Position numbers and translations under genes: made by a program. From Fragum whitleyi (lineage: Eukaryota > Mollusca > Bivalvia > Cardiida > Cardiidae), in assembly GCA_948146395.1 (NCBI GenBank), contig OX411557.1, positions 35,504,077 through 35,568,076 on the forward strand: a stretch of DNA of 64,000 nt, given 5' to 3'. The notes under the pieces were generated by a model. The model was not told the DNA's origin. It was given only the letters and a program-made list of their open reading frames with translations, and searched no databases. Shown here in pieces: positions 13,101-28,100 of the stretch; position 1 is the stretch's first letter; each line of letters opens with the position of its first letter.

Positions 13101-16100
13101 TATAACGCATGATTCTACTTTATTTGCATGTTTGATACTGAATAGTTTCCGTAAAGTATGTATTTTGGGAAATTTTTACTTACACGTCAACATTCGCTGT
13201 CCCGAAACGGTACGATGAAAAGGAGCCCTGCTAGAGGGATATGAATAATTCATGAGCCGAGTAAACACGCCCCCTAGACTGTGTACCTTGAAAAAACAAA
13301 GGTGGACTGGTTTTATGTTCAGTACTGTTTTGGGACACTATGACGGGTATTGGAGCTCCAGTAGCAGGATAACTTATGTTTTCAACACAAACGTAGGAGG
13401 GGGGGGGGGTACTAATTGTTTACTTCAAGCTATATGTACATGGCAGTACTATGTTAGGGTCACTGTCTACCGATATTGAGTCCTAAATCGCAGGATAGCT
13501 TGTATGTACAACTTACATACACGGTGTTCGGGCAGTTTTTTTAAGTAGTTAAGCTTCATTTGTAAGATATTTTGTGTATTAAAAATATAATAACAGTAGA
13601 ATTGTTTCAGAGCTGTATTACAGGTGGTGGAGCCTCATTTGTAGGATTTTTTGTCTGTTCGTATTTTGTCACTGTATTGATGCACTATTGCGGGCAGAAA
13701 GACCCCAATGGCAAAATATCTTATCTTTACAACAAGATAGTACGGTGTTGCGGCACTGTTGCCGGCAGTGGCGAACCAGTAATGGGATATCGTGCCTGAA
13801 AAACATACAGTATAGTGTTGGGACACTCTTATAGCATATGAAGCGCCAATATCAGGATATATTCTCTGTACAATATGTTAATATTATCTTTGGACTCTAT
13901 TGCAGGTAGTGTAGCGCAAGTAGCGGGATATATTGACTGAGAAAACAAAGAGTATAGTGATGGGCACTTTGCAGAGTATGGAGCATCAATAGCAGAATTT
14001 TTCGTTTTAGTTTTTACATCAATAAAGCACATGGGGCTCTGTTACAAGAAGTGGAGCCCCAGTGGCGTTGTATCTCTTTTGTAAAACAAAATGATAATGT
14101 GTTTGGCAATGTTAGAAGAAATGTGACCCTAGAAGCAAGATATGTTTTCTTTACCACATGATAATACTATAGTTTTGCACTATTCGCGGAAGAAGACAAC
14201 CATTAGTAAGATAGTAACGATATGGGCACAGTTACCGGTAGTGGAACCCTTGAAGCGGGGTATCATGTCTTTACATCATGAAAGTACTGTGCTTGAGAAC
14301 AATTACAAGAATTTTATACTAAATAGCAGGATATCCTGTCTGTACAACCTTGAAATTGCTTATTTGGGCTCTATTACAAGAAGTGGAGCGCCAGTAGCGG
14401 GATATCTTATCTTTACACATGAGAGCACTTATATGGACTCAATTATTGGTAATAGAGCACCAGTAGTCGGATGTATTGTCAGTACAACATAAAAGTACAG
14501 TCTGCTGGTAGTAAATATATCTTGTCTGTGCAATATAATATTATTTTGTTGGGGCACTGTTACAGGTAGTGGAGCCCCAGCAGGGTATTATCTTTTCTGT
14601 ACAACATATTGTTATTTTGTTAGGGTATTTTACAGGTACTTGAGCCCAAGTTACACAAAATCTCGTCTAAACAACATCATATTACTGTGTTTCGGGCACT
14701 ATGACATAAAGTAGAGCCCAAGTATCGCGTTGGACTCTAATACCTATAGCAGAGTCCCATTCGTTACATATATCCTTACAAGCAATATGATAATACTGTG
14801 ATATTACTGCCCCTGCATCGGGAATTATAGTCTGTACAACACAGAAATACTGTGGGATATCATTCTTGTAAACAATATGGCATAGGGTCTCTATTACAAG
14901 AAGTGGAGGCCCATTAGCAAGATATTTTGCCTGTAGATGACACTATTGGGCACTATTACAGGTATTGGGGCACCAGTAGCGGGATATATTTTCTGCACTA
15001 CATAAAAGTACAGTGTTTCGGGCTCTATTTCAAGTAGACTAGCCCAAGAAGCAGGATAATCTCGTGTATACTACATGCAAGAACTTTTTTGGGATCTATT
15101 ACAAGCAGTACAGGCCCAGTAGCAGAAGATTTTGCCTGTACACGACATTACTAAGTTGGGGCAATATTACTGGTATTATGGCACCAGTAGCGGGATATCT
15201 TTTCTGTACAACATAAAAGTACCGTGTTTGGACTCTTTTTCAAGCATGATAGTCTAAGTAGCAGGATAAACTTGTGTATACTACATGCACATGTGTATAC
15301 TGTCTTGGGGCTCTATTACAAGCAGTGGAGCCAAAGTAGTAGGATAGCTTGTCTATACCACATTAAAGTACTGTGTTTGGGCACTGTTGCAGGAAGTGGA
15401 GCCCCATGAGCAGGATATCCTTCCTCTTCAAACAGATGGTACTTATGTGTTCTGTATTATAATAAACGGAGCCCCTGTAGAGAGATAATTTGTCTGTACT
15501 ACACAAAAGTACTGTTGGTCCTTATTACAGGTAGTTTTGCTGCAGAAGCTTTTTATTTACAAAAAGGCAGTACTTTTCGTCTCTTTTACAGGCAGAGGAG
15601 CCCTTGTAGCGGAATATATTGTTTGTACAGCAAGAAAGCACAAATTCGGGCTTTACTGCAGGAAGTTGTATTCGATTACATGTAGTAGAGCCCCTGTAGC
15701 GGTATATCTTGTCTTTACAACAAGATAATTCTAAATAGGGCTGTAATGCATGTCGCAGGATATCCTGCATGTACAATCAAGATAGTATTTATTCCGGATC
15801 TGTTACAAGTAGTGGCGCTCCAGTAGCGGGATGCCTTGTCTGTCAACAAGAAAGAACTTATCAGTGCTTTATTTGAATAAATGTAGCCAAAGAAGCCGAA
15901 TATCTTGCCTTTTGAACGTGATATTTTTTGTGTTCGTACTCTATTACAATTTGACCCTGTAGCGGGATATATACTCAGCAAAAAAAGAAAGTATCCACTT
16001 TTCTTTTGTCAATATCCTTTACAGATGTATGATCAAATGGTCAATTAAAGTACCAATGTGTTTGCAGTGCATCGATTTATCATGTATACATCATTTTTCA

Positions 16101-19100
16101 TTCAATTAACGTGTCATTTTGGTGTTTTTCAAGAAATGTCGAAATCTTTGTTTTCTACGTCGACTTACGTCACGGGTTCGATCTTGAGTTTCTTCTCAAA
16201 TGAATTTTACCCCCGAAGCTCTGTGATAAATTAAACAATAGCTGTGTTCCGTAGAATTCAGTCTTGTAACGATATTGAAAAAAAACTCAACCACATGCGT
16301 AATCAAAAATCGCCAAACGTTTAGTAAATTTTACGGACTTTAGTTAAAAGAGAAGAACAATAATGACGTGTGTTGACCATTTCCGATAGAGTAGTATTGT
16401 TATTCACCCTCTTCAACTCTATAAGGCCACTTGGAAGACGTCACGCCAAATTTTCTTGTTCAAGTTGACGCGATTGCTTCCACGCTTCCTAACCATTATT
16501 TTAAAACGGAATTAGAATAAATTGTATTAACCTTTAAAAGCGTCAAACTTTAAAACCAAGCCGATTGCCATCAAGTCATAACGTGGGAAAGGCGAGAAAT
16601 TTCCCATGGTATTCATACGAGCCTCTCCAACGAGTAATAAGAAACACCAACGTAACGCAGCAATGCAAATTTTGTTTTGTTGTCAGCTAATAATTGAAAT
16701 AGAGCTTTTTGGGATTGGGTTTCTTGACAAAGAACAATGTTTGTCTATTTTCATTTGACGTAACATAGGCAGAAAGCAGCAGAAGGAATCCAGTTGTCTT
16801 TTCAATCTAACGCTCTAATATTGCATTTGACAAGCATAAAACTGCCTGAAAAATCAATTGAATATTTAATGAGAGAATGAGACTCTTCGATCTTTGAAAA
16901 CGACCCCCTTGCTACGTTAACGCCATGAATTGGGTAGCGGCTCCTTCAAATCATATCAAACTTTTTAATTTTAATTTTAATTCCAAAATTGTCAGGGCGT
17001 AATTTGAAATATATTTCATAGAATAATTTTGTGTACTTTAAAAGAAATCCCAAGTTTAATTGGGTGGATACTTTTTATTTTTGCTCAGTATATAAATTTT
17101 AAGATAGAACTTATTGGGGTTCTAAAGCAAGAAGTGGAAGCCCAGTAGCCGGACATTTAGCCTGAACATGACATTATTATGGTGGCGCACTATTACGAGT
17201 ACCAGCAGCGGGATCTTTTCTGTACCACATTAAAGTACCGTGTTTCGGATATTTTTTAAGCTGAACAGCCCAAGTGGAAGGATATATTGCCTTACCACAA
17301 AGAAATCCTGTTTTGGTGCACCGTTACAAGTAGTGAGCCCCCAGAAGCGTTTCATCCTACCAGTTCATCAATTGGGGCTCTATTTCAGATAGTGGAGCCC
17401 CTTCAGCGGGAAATCGTGTCAGTACAACTTAAAAGTTTTGTGGTGCATTGTTTCAAGAAGTGCAGCCCGAAGAAGTGGGATTTTATTTTCTGTTCAACAT
17501 GGTAGCTCTTATTACAGCTCCATTACTGGTAGTGGAGCCCCTGTAGCGGAATTTCTTTTCTGTAAAACAAGATATTACATCGATTACAGGAAGTGGGGCC
17601 CGATTAGCGGGATACCTTTTCTGTACAACAAGAATGCACAAGTTGGGTCTCTATTACGGGTAGTTGAGCCCCTGTAGCGGGATATCATGCCTGTACAACA
17701 TAAGAACTGTGGTGCATTCTTACGGGATGTTGAGCCCTTAAAGCTTCTAGAGCTCCTTTTCCTGAAACAATGCATCACAGGGCTTTTATGTTTTACAGAC
17801 ATACTCTTCTGCTACAGGGAACCCACTACTTGTAATAGATCACGAATAAGTATTTTCTTGGTTGTACAGACATGGTTTATCCAATTACTTGGCCCACTAC
17901 TTGCAAAAGATCCCGTATAAGAAGAATCTTGTTGTACAGTCAAATTATCTCGCTACTGGCTCCCCACTACCTGAAATAGAGCCCCAATAAGTACTGCCTT
18001 ATTGAACAGAAAAGATGTGTGTTACAGGAAAAGGAGCCCAAGAAGCGGCATATCTTTTCTGTTCAACAAGATAGTAATTATTGGGCTTTATAACAGGGAG
18101 TGGGATACGAGTAGCGGGACATCTTGTCTTTACAACAAGAATGCACTAAGTGGGGCTCTATATAGGAAGTGGAGCCCCTGTAGCGGGATATCATGTCTGT
18201 ATAACATAAAAGCCCTATGGTGCATTGTTACAGCTAGTCAATCCCAATAGCGGAATATTTTATCTGTATTAGATATTGCTTATTGGGGCTCTATTACAGA
18301 TAGTAGTTGGATATCTTGTAGGTACCTTAGGATAGTACTTATTTGGGCTCGATTACAGATGGAAGATGAGACCCAGACAGGAAGATTTTTTTTCTGTTCA
18401 ACGAGATATTACCTAGTAATACTTGGTACTCGATTACAAGTAGTATAGCCCAAGAAGCTGCATATCTTTTCTTTACAACTAGATACAAGTTACTGGGGAC
18501 CTATAGCAGGTAGTGGTTCCCCTGAATAGGGCTCTTTTGAAAGTATTGGAGCCAAAGTAGCAGGATACATTGTCTCTATAACAAAGATAGTACTTGTTAG
18601 GGATATAGTAGTGGATCTTCAGAAGCGGGATATCTTGTCTGTAGGCCCTACAAGACAATACTTATCAAGATTTTTTTACAATAAATGTAGGTCAAGGAGC
18701 GGGATATATTGTCTTTACAACATAAACTACTGTTTAAGGTCAATGATATAGGAAGTGGAGCCAAAGTAGCAGGATATCTTGTGTATACAACATATTTTTG
18801 TGCTAATAGAGCCCCAATAAGTACTTTCTTTTTGTTCAGAAAAAATGGAAAACATATCCCGTTCATAGGGTTACATTACTTGTAGTAGTGTCCCAACACA
18901 TTACTTTTATAACCCACCCTTTGCGAGAGACAAATTTCGGAAAGGATATGTACAGTTGCCCGTGATCGAATGTCTCACTGACAGTCAATATTTTGTTTAC
19001 ACTTAAAAGCACGACATTCACTCTCTTCCTATTTTGATAAAAACACTTTTACAACATGTGTTCGGCTTTGCCAGATTTGAATGTAAGATACTAATGTAAT

Positions 19101-22100
19101 ATCACGCATATTCCGTGAGAATTAGTTTTGCCCTTATCTTGTTGAATTTAATCTTTTGGGAAAAAATGCATTTTTTTGACAATTCAACGAGAATGGCTTA
19201 TGTTCTTTCCACAAAAGGGTATGAAAAAAGCAGGCATAGCAAGCTAAGTTAAGACTGCCTGTCTGTGCAGGCTTTGTGTACCGCATGAACCTGCATTGAA
19301 CAGTATGAGTGAGTTAAATGACTTTCATAGCTACTTATATTTGATGTTCCATGCGTTTATTTAAATGCACTGTCAGCTACACCATAGACACAATGCCATG
19401 ACAAAAGCCCACCATACATTCTGGTCTTTGGAGCTTGGTGAGATACGAAATGATGGTTGCCGTTGTCACAATATATGTCGTCACTGCCACATATCAAATA
19501 TGTTCTCTTTTAAATTAAATTCTTTTAACAACTTTTGAAGAGCTTCACCCAAGGAACATCCCCAGTTTCAGCTCGATTGGCCAAGTGGTTTAGGAGGACA
19601 AGAATTTTTTCTTAGATTTACAAAAGCTGTTAAACGAATTTAAAAGAGAACATTCATTCGACATATATTGTGACAACGACAATATATCATGTAGCGAAAT
19701 AACCTCTGTCCAGAAGAAAAAAAAAATTGTGATAATCAGTCACCCGAGCATCATTGCTGTGGAATTGCTTGAAAATCAATCATTACTTGCTAGGAAAATG
19801 TTTTTTTTCCTTCTTAGTTTTCACTCCATAACATACGAAGAAATGACCTCTGGCCATAGAAGTCATGTTATTCATCCAATCATAATTTCTCAAACAAACC
19901 TGAAAGGGGGTCACCCCAGGCTCATTTATGCTGAGATTTGAAGGAAATTCAACGCCATGACAATAGGCCCAGTGGTCTTCAGCCATTGGAGCTAACGAAA
20001 ATGGTTGATCAGGGACAACACCTGTTAAGCCAAAAAATGTTTGACCTTGAAATGTGACACTGACCTTTAACATACAGCTATTACTGGTTTAAATGGCACT
20101 TCTACTCCTTGAGGGGATCATCTGTGCCAATTAATTTTGAAATCCACCATTAAAAAGATGAAGTTATGTTGTGGACCAAAAATTTAATTTTGACCTTCAG
20201 TGCCACCTTGACCTTTGAAAAACAGAAAATATTCTCTAAAATGATACATCTTCTTATTCTGAGGAATAATTGTGAAATTATTTAGAAAACCATCCATAAA
20301 TATATGAGAAGAGGTTCAGACCAAATTGGATGGACAGACAAACACACTAACCCATATACATGGACTTGTCAAAGTGACAACTATTAGTATTTCATTGCAA
20401 GCAGGCTCAACAAACTTCATCGATTTTGCTTTAGAAAGTTTGTATAGTAGATTTTCAAGAATGCAAATACAAATGGATTTTAGGATATAAATTCAGCTTA
20501 AATAAGCAAATCCTTGAAAATGCTTGATGTAATAACATTTCATATCCACAGCAAATGTTTCAATTACATGTAATTAATATTTTTTTGTTGTTCATACCCG
20601 CAGTCCATATGTTGAAAAGGAAAGAGAGAACACAAGAAGGTTAAGTTGTTTTTTTTCTATTTTCAATATCATATGTCCTTTAAGTTGATAATAAAAAGTC
20701 AAATTATGATACATTAAAAAACACGTTTGTATGAGGAATGTTCACAAAGTAATGAGATTGTATTTTTTTCAAACTTTAAGTCGAAAGATAAGGCGATATA
20801 TTTGAACATAAAGTAAAACATCTCATATTTAAAACGCTGATGAATTTCTTTTTTTAAAAATTTCTTAACATTGTAAAATAACTTAATTCATGAAAGAATT
20901 CTTATTGAGTGCCATGGAGTAGTTTTGAACATTACTAACTATCACGTTATACTAACCTAGTCAGAGTCAAGGTTAAGAGATATTTTCCTGAAATGGGCAA
21001 TATGGCACTAGAAATGTTCAGACACACATGACAGATGCATAAAAAACTATGTTAATTTGACATTGTCAAACTGCTCAGTGGTGAGAGACAAATGTGTGTA
21101 TAGATGCCAATATTGGTTAATCCACTGATTAGATTTTGATAAAATTTTTTCACACCAACAACTTATATCACAAGCAAATCATTGAAAACTCCATGGCCTT
21201 ATTTTTGGTTTTCTCAAAAAAGTCTCAAAATTTTTGGAACACCCCTCGTACTTAATTTGATGTCTAAAGAGATAAATGAAATCAAAATGTTCCTGTCAAG
21301 GAATCATTAATTAGAATAGAGCTGAAAGAAGATATTCTGTTTCAATATTCATATGTTTGGCAATTTTAACTGAGACTTAAATGAACAGATTTGAAACAAT
21401 ATTGAAGATCATATAATGATTTATACCTAGATTCTTTAAAGCAATAATTTATTTCACAGATGATTTAGGGTTAATTTTTCTTTAAGTTTGCAAATTCTAC
21501 ATTCTATTGAAATAATGTAAAAACTGCACTGGACACCCTTCAGTAAGATTTATTTAGTATATACAAGAGAGAAAGAAGACACAGGGATGTCAAGGTTGCC
21601 AATAAATGATTTAATTTTTTACTTAGTTCTAATCAAATTAAGTGTACATCAGAATTTATGCTTGATACTGAATATATTTTGAATAACTTGAATAAACTAG
21701 TCTGGCTCATTTGCTGAGTGGTTAGCGCGCTCAACTCATAACCTGGTGGTTGTGGGTTTGAGCCCATCGGAGGCCGGTAGTATATTTGGGCAGTACACTT
21801 TACAGACATTGCCCCAGTCCACCCAGCTGTAAAAGTGGGTAGCAGTGGTTAGAAACCATTGCCTCTCTCTCTATGTGCAGGATGAGATATGGAATGAGTT
21901 AGGACCACGATGGAATTAAGAGTTATTCGACCCTTTATTGTGTTATCCTCGAGTAAAAAAAAATAAAAATAGTAACAGATGAAATGACCAGAAGCAAAAA
22001 TCTTCAATTTCAAGGGACCATAACCAAAATAGATTATAATGGGACAGCAAAAGACTAGATGGTTGTCCAAGGACAACTGATGACAAGCCTGCAACATTTT

Positions 22101-25100
22101 TACCACCATCTTAACCTTCACCTTGGCCATGAACCTCTCATAATGGAAAATAATTGTGTAAAAGCTAATTGAATTCCATCCCTAAATTTAAGTATTGTGC
22201 ATAGGATTAGCAGAATTTTGACACTTGACCTAACCTGACCTTTGAAGAATCTGAGAAATTATTTAACATAGCAAATCTACTCGTTCTAGAGATTGTTTGC
22301 CAAAATATTTCAAATTTGTCCATTGATGTAGTAGCTAAGTTAAAGATAATCTCAATTTTTTAATTTGACCTTGAGCTGTTAGATGAAACTATCTAAATAC
22401 AATAACATATGGCACATCATCCTAATGGCAAAAATTTGTATAAAAAATCCCTCTAAATATGTAGTAAGTATTGTACTTATAAACTTAATATTAAAAGCTG
22501 TAATCTGAAAGTTATGAACGGTTTCAAAAAGATTCAAAACTTAACCCCACTGCACAAAATAGAAACTATTTAACATCATGAAATAATTCAAGCTCAGTTA
22601 TCTGATTGATTGATTGATTGAATGGAGTTTAACGCCGCTTTCAACATTATTCAGTTATCTGAACTCTCCAATAGTGAAACTGTTAACATCTGCGGCCATT
22701 TACTAACAGATTTTTTTGTACAAACTTGTTAGTCCTTGCACTAAAAACTGTACATGCCAAATGTGAATCCAAGCCAAAAGCTGATTTACCCTTTTTTGCC
22801 CCTTATGAAGCCCACAGGGGAGATAAACTAAGACATGTACAAATCTGGAGTGCATTGTCATGGGTATGCTTCCTGTCAAGTTTGGCTGAAATATAGCCAA
22901 AGGTTCCAAAGAGGAAGTTTAAAAATGTAAAAAGCTAATGCATGAGGCACAGGCACAACGACGGATGAAACACGGTTGCAATAGGTTACTATGACCTTTG
23001 GTCAGGTGACCTAAAAAGACACAACTGCAAACTTTTTATGAAAATTTCAGATGGAACATTTTAGACAGTCAAGTTTTCATATTAGCTCAGTATATATGGC
23101 AATGACTTCTGTCCCTGAAAGGCAAGATTTTAATCTAATCAAAATAACTTTTTGCAGTCAGATGGCCATCCATATGTGCTAAGTCCTTGTTTTGATGATG
23201 TTGATGTTGCTTTATGGTGTTGGAGAGTCAGTTGTTCCAAATTTAGTCTATATATGGCCTGGGGAGAGCTTTATAGAAAATGACATAGGCCTGCTGTAAT
23301 TCAACTGTTATGTCCCTCACAGCTGTGATCTAAAAAAGATGATCAAGTATAACACAAAGATGTAAGCATTAAAAACAAGCCAAAATCTTTACCCCTTGTC
23401 ATGCTGAATAAAAACATAAGAAAAATTGTATTAAAATGAAAGTAATGAAATACTGTATACTCTTAATTGTGTATCTGTATTTATTTTGAAAATACCATTT
23501 TTAAACTCTTCTGGTTTGAAAAGAAAAATCAGGTGGTATAGATTGAGATGAGATTGCACATATAAGCATGTCATCTTTGTCTACACTCTTGCCAAAGCAG
23601 AAATATTACAGGTTCAGCATTACAAGGGTTGAAATCAATTTACCTTGATCTTTAAACTATGTTTTCCCTGTGACAGTATATCCATAATATAAATGCTTTA
23701 GAAGTTGGAAAATAAAATTATCTGTTTGGACTACATGCATGTAGTTAGTCTTAATTGTTTGGTCTTTATTTGAGAAGATTTCTTATCTTGATATTGATAC
23801 ATGTATATATCATATACTTACAGTATTAACCACACAAAAAAATATTTTCTTTACTTGCATTGTGAACCATTAACAAAAGAACAGCATGTGAAATAGGAAA
23901 AGGGGTTGTACAGAAAGTTTGAACCAGATAATGTAATAATTACTTCATTCTACCTATTATATATATTAATTCTTAATGCCTTAACACTTGTGCCTGTATG
24001 TTACACATTCACTATCAGGCAGGAGATTGAGCTCTTCTTGAAACAAGATTACCAGGATGGTCCTACATTGCTCAATTCCTCTCATTGACTCCTGCCTTAG
24101 CAAAATTTTGGCTCCTAATGTGTATTTAAGAAGAAGTTGAAAGTTTTCCTAGTGTAGAAGTTACAGCTGTATAAAACATTTAGTCAAAATTGATACCTCT
24201 AGGGTGTTAACCAGGAAGTTGTCATTAAGGCTCCTATTCCCATTTCATCTATCATGATGTCAATGTTTTGATTATCGGTTTTAAACTGATACTATTCAAA
24301 CATTTTAAAGAAGTTTGAAAAAAAAAAGAGACAAAATTGGCACGTCTTGATTGGTAACAATATATGGAGGCGCTTGAGCGCCTGATTCGCTCCACCAGCT
24401 TGAATTAATTAACAATAAAGTAACTCAGTTTTCTTAAATATAGGAGTCAACTCATTTAACTGAAGTATTCAACTATAATCCAATACATGGAAATTAGCCC
24501 TGCCTTTAAAGCCTGAATTTTCATTCAATCCAAATACTTTAAAAGATCCAAATGAGGGTCAAGAAAGTATCATTCCTGCAAAATTGGTTATCTTCCATCT
24601 TCTAGTTTTCATAATTAACCATATATGGACGTAAGTCCCACCCATTAAAGCCATGTTTTTTATCTGATAAAAGTCCCTTGCTAAAAGTTCCTTAAACAAA
24701 TCTGATAAATAGTCAGGATTATTCCTGAGAAATTTGGTTGAAATATTTTGACTGGTTTCTGAAAATATGATGTTCAAAGTTTTCACCATATATGGAATTT
24801 AGCCAAGCCCATTTAAGTCATGTTTTTCATCTGTTTAAGGGTCACTAAAGGATCATTCCAGTGAAATTTGATTGAAAACCATCCAATGGGTTCTGAGAAG
24901 ATTTTTAAAGGATTCACCATATATTGAAATTAGCCCTGTCCATTAAAGCCATGTTTTTTTTATCTGATCAAAATTCTTTGAAGGAATCTGATAAAGGGTT
25001 ACCCAAGAATCATTCCAGTGAAATTTGGTTGAAATCCATCAAATGGGTTCTGAGAAGAAGAATTTTAAAGGTTTCACCATACATTGAAAACAGCCCCACC

Positions 25101-28100
25101 CATTAAAGCCATGTTTTTCATCTGACCAAATTTTCTTTGAAGGAATCTAATAAAGGGTCACCCAAGGATCATTCCAGGACACACGCACGGACAAACGAAC
25201 GCACGACAGACACAACACCATACAATAGCTCGAGCCAGTGAAGCTCAAAACTAACATTAGGGCTTCTTTTTTTGTAACATATGTTCAAATTCCACCAAAA
25301 TCAATTTGAATCTTCTTAATGACAATATTTCCAGCATGTTTGAGAATGATTTAGCCCAAAATAATGCCCTTTACAGTGGTGAAAAAGAAATTTTTTATTT
25401 CCTGTGATATCAGCCTGAATAACTGATCTCCCTTAAGACCAGATAAATATATCAAGCAAATTCTAGAAAGATTTTGTCAAATTTATGACCCTCTAGATTG
25501 AATTGTTGATGATGGACAACACACACCACACTACATACCCTAGACTATGGCAGTTCAAGATTGACAAAAGCTCATCATGAGCACAATGAGCTCAGGGAGC
25601 TAAAAATTGGAAACAGGATTCCAAAAGTCTCCAATCTGTTTACCTCCTACCAAATTTTGGTATTGTTTTACATTTCTGAAGTAATCCAGTAATTTTTTAA
25701 ATATTCTTTATCTGAAAATTTCTGAAATCCCTCAAAAGTCTGAACAATATCTTGTCCGCTCTGTTTAATTTTGCCCTTTACTTCATACATGTTTATTTTA
25801 GAGAACACATTTTATTACCTTCATATCATCCAATCGAAACCATTTCATTCCTACCTCCACAAATGCTATGTAATGCCCACTGCTTGTGCCTCTTCCAAGG
25901 TGTTTGACAAAAGCAAACAGCCGTAGCTTGTCTTCCAACACCTATGCATAAAACAAGATAACATTCAGTCCTGTAACTTACAGATTATATGGTCATCCAT
26001 AAATAGGTTCGCAAAAAAAGAACATCATAGGAATGAGTGTCATTTTATTGCGTATTTTGAAATATAAAATGAAATTGTCTTAGCAAATTATTTTAAGCCA
26101 TGAGCTAAGTATTAGAAATGGTATACATATAAATGACAATTATGACATTCATAGAGTTATTTATGATGAAAAAATAATTTATGCCATGTTTCTCGATTTT
26201 AAAACAAAATCGGCTCTGTTGTAAGGGTTCCTTGATAATCTTTGTCCACTCGCTGTAAACAGCGTCTCAGAATAAGAACTGTTGGATTGCAATTGTTGTA
26301 GTATACAAGATTGATAAATTTATCTTGAGAGGTAAAAAAATGTCCGCCATTTTAGTTGCTCATATTTTCATAGCAATATGAAGAGTTGCATGGCATGTTC
26401 TTTAAAAATTTGACAACAGAACCATGTTCATAAACTTCACATTAATCTTTATCCTGCAGAATTTAAAATTTGTTTCATAGAATTTGCTAATTTAGGAACT
26501 TTTCAACCAGCCAAGTTCAAGTTTTCTCTGCAATAATATAAACGAGAAAAAGGTTGTCCAGGGACAACATATTTAGCCTGTTGATTTGTATAGAGAATGT
26601 GGTGTACAGAATGTTTTTTTATTGTCCAACCTAATAACATTTGTTTAACCTTTAGCTGTGACCTTCACCTTGGAGATAAACATTTTGCAAGACACTAGCA
26701 CTCTTAAAGCGGGCAAAAAAAACCCATCCAGCAGTGTAGTCCAGGATCAGAATGCAAACTTATGCAGGCTGATATTAGTCTACAGCTTGCCTAAATATTC
26801 ACCAATTATTAACCGTAGGCATATTTTTTTTTTTTTTTTCCCTGTCTTTTAGAATAATTCAGAAATTTAAAGTCTTCAGTTTTTTTACCTTCAAAGTGGA
26901 GAATTGCCATTTTCAGAGATATTGTCCAAAGACATTACAAATTATAATTAATTTGAACATATATATTTTTATTACATGAATTAATCTAGGAATGACAGCA
27001 ATTTCATATAATTTGTTTATGTTTTAAGCTCTAGTGAGTCCAAAAGAATGAAATAATTAAAATCATAGGCCACCTACTTTGTCAGGTGCAACATACTCCC
27101 GTACTTTGAGGACTGGTGGTACATCTACAGAATTGTTCAATTTCCCACTAGATGTGAACCTAAAAGGTACACAAGAGCTGTCAGAGATGGCATATGTTCC
27201 CAAAATAAGGCATTGTCACAAAAACTGAATGCCATAAATGGAAAAAGTTTCTTATTGATTGCTTCTATAGGTTGAGGGATTTTCTGATAGGAAATGTGAC
27301 CATGCAGGCAAAAAAGGGCTATCTTGGAAGTGCATAAGGTTTCAACCCTGGTTAGACTGCACAGACTTTTCTTAAGATGATTAATCCGATTAATTAGTAA
27401 TGGGCTAAACTGTGTCTTTAAATTAACTTTTTTTCATTTTTTCTGATTAAGCAAGCATGGACGGCAATATAAATAATAATTCATATTTCTGTTATAGATA
27501 ATTTCAATCTTCAAATGATTTATAATATATAATTTAACAACTTTGCGTAAATATTTTTCATGACAAATCTGATTATCACCAAAGAGCTATAAAGCAGAAT
27601 ACGCAAAATGTTTCATTAAAACCCATAAATTAATGTGGGAGGAGTTGCAACATGCTGTTCTTAGCATATTCCTGCTGTACACAAAGCTATGGAAGAAAGT
27701 ATAGACAAAGATTAGCTGAAAACCTGTGCAGTCTTTCTAGTCAATTGTTGTTTGGGAAGAGGGGGAGGGAGAGGGAAATTTTAGTCAAACTGATTGTAAT
27801 GCCAGAAAAATTGAAAATTATTAAGAACAAAATTTAATCTCAGTATGTTGAGGGTAAATAAGGAATTTTACATGATGCCCACTTTTTCCATGACACATAA
27901 TGATTTTGCCATTTTTTGCCGAGCACTGATGATTTTAGCCTGATTAGAATTCAGTTAAGAATTCCAACAGAGCAGGACATTTTTGTGAAATTTGGTTAAA
28001 TTCTGCCCAATTGTACCCTGTATCTTAAAATTGGCTTAAGAGACCTGAAAATATTTACTTTATTAGTTCATTTTTGCCATAGTTTAACATTGATAAGTTT

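Larger units (their letters stand above)
18901..23242. other. Intergenic or 3' flank of the USP unit, repeats only
   Basis: Contains MITE 19458, mariner remnant 20730, SINEs 21702 and 22594, and several TGACCTTTGA-rich stretches. No exon recognised. Confidence 0.6.

Noticed and set aside
22226..22360. TGACCTTTGA-rich stretches as nuclear-receptor half sites
   Set aside because: The same words recur all over the non-coding DNA here as part of dispersed repeats.
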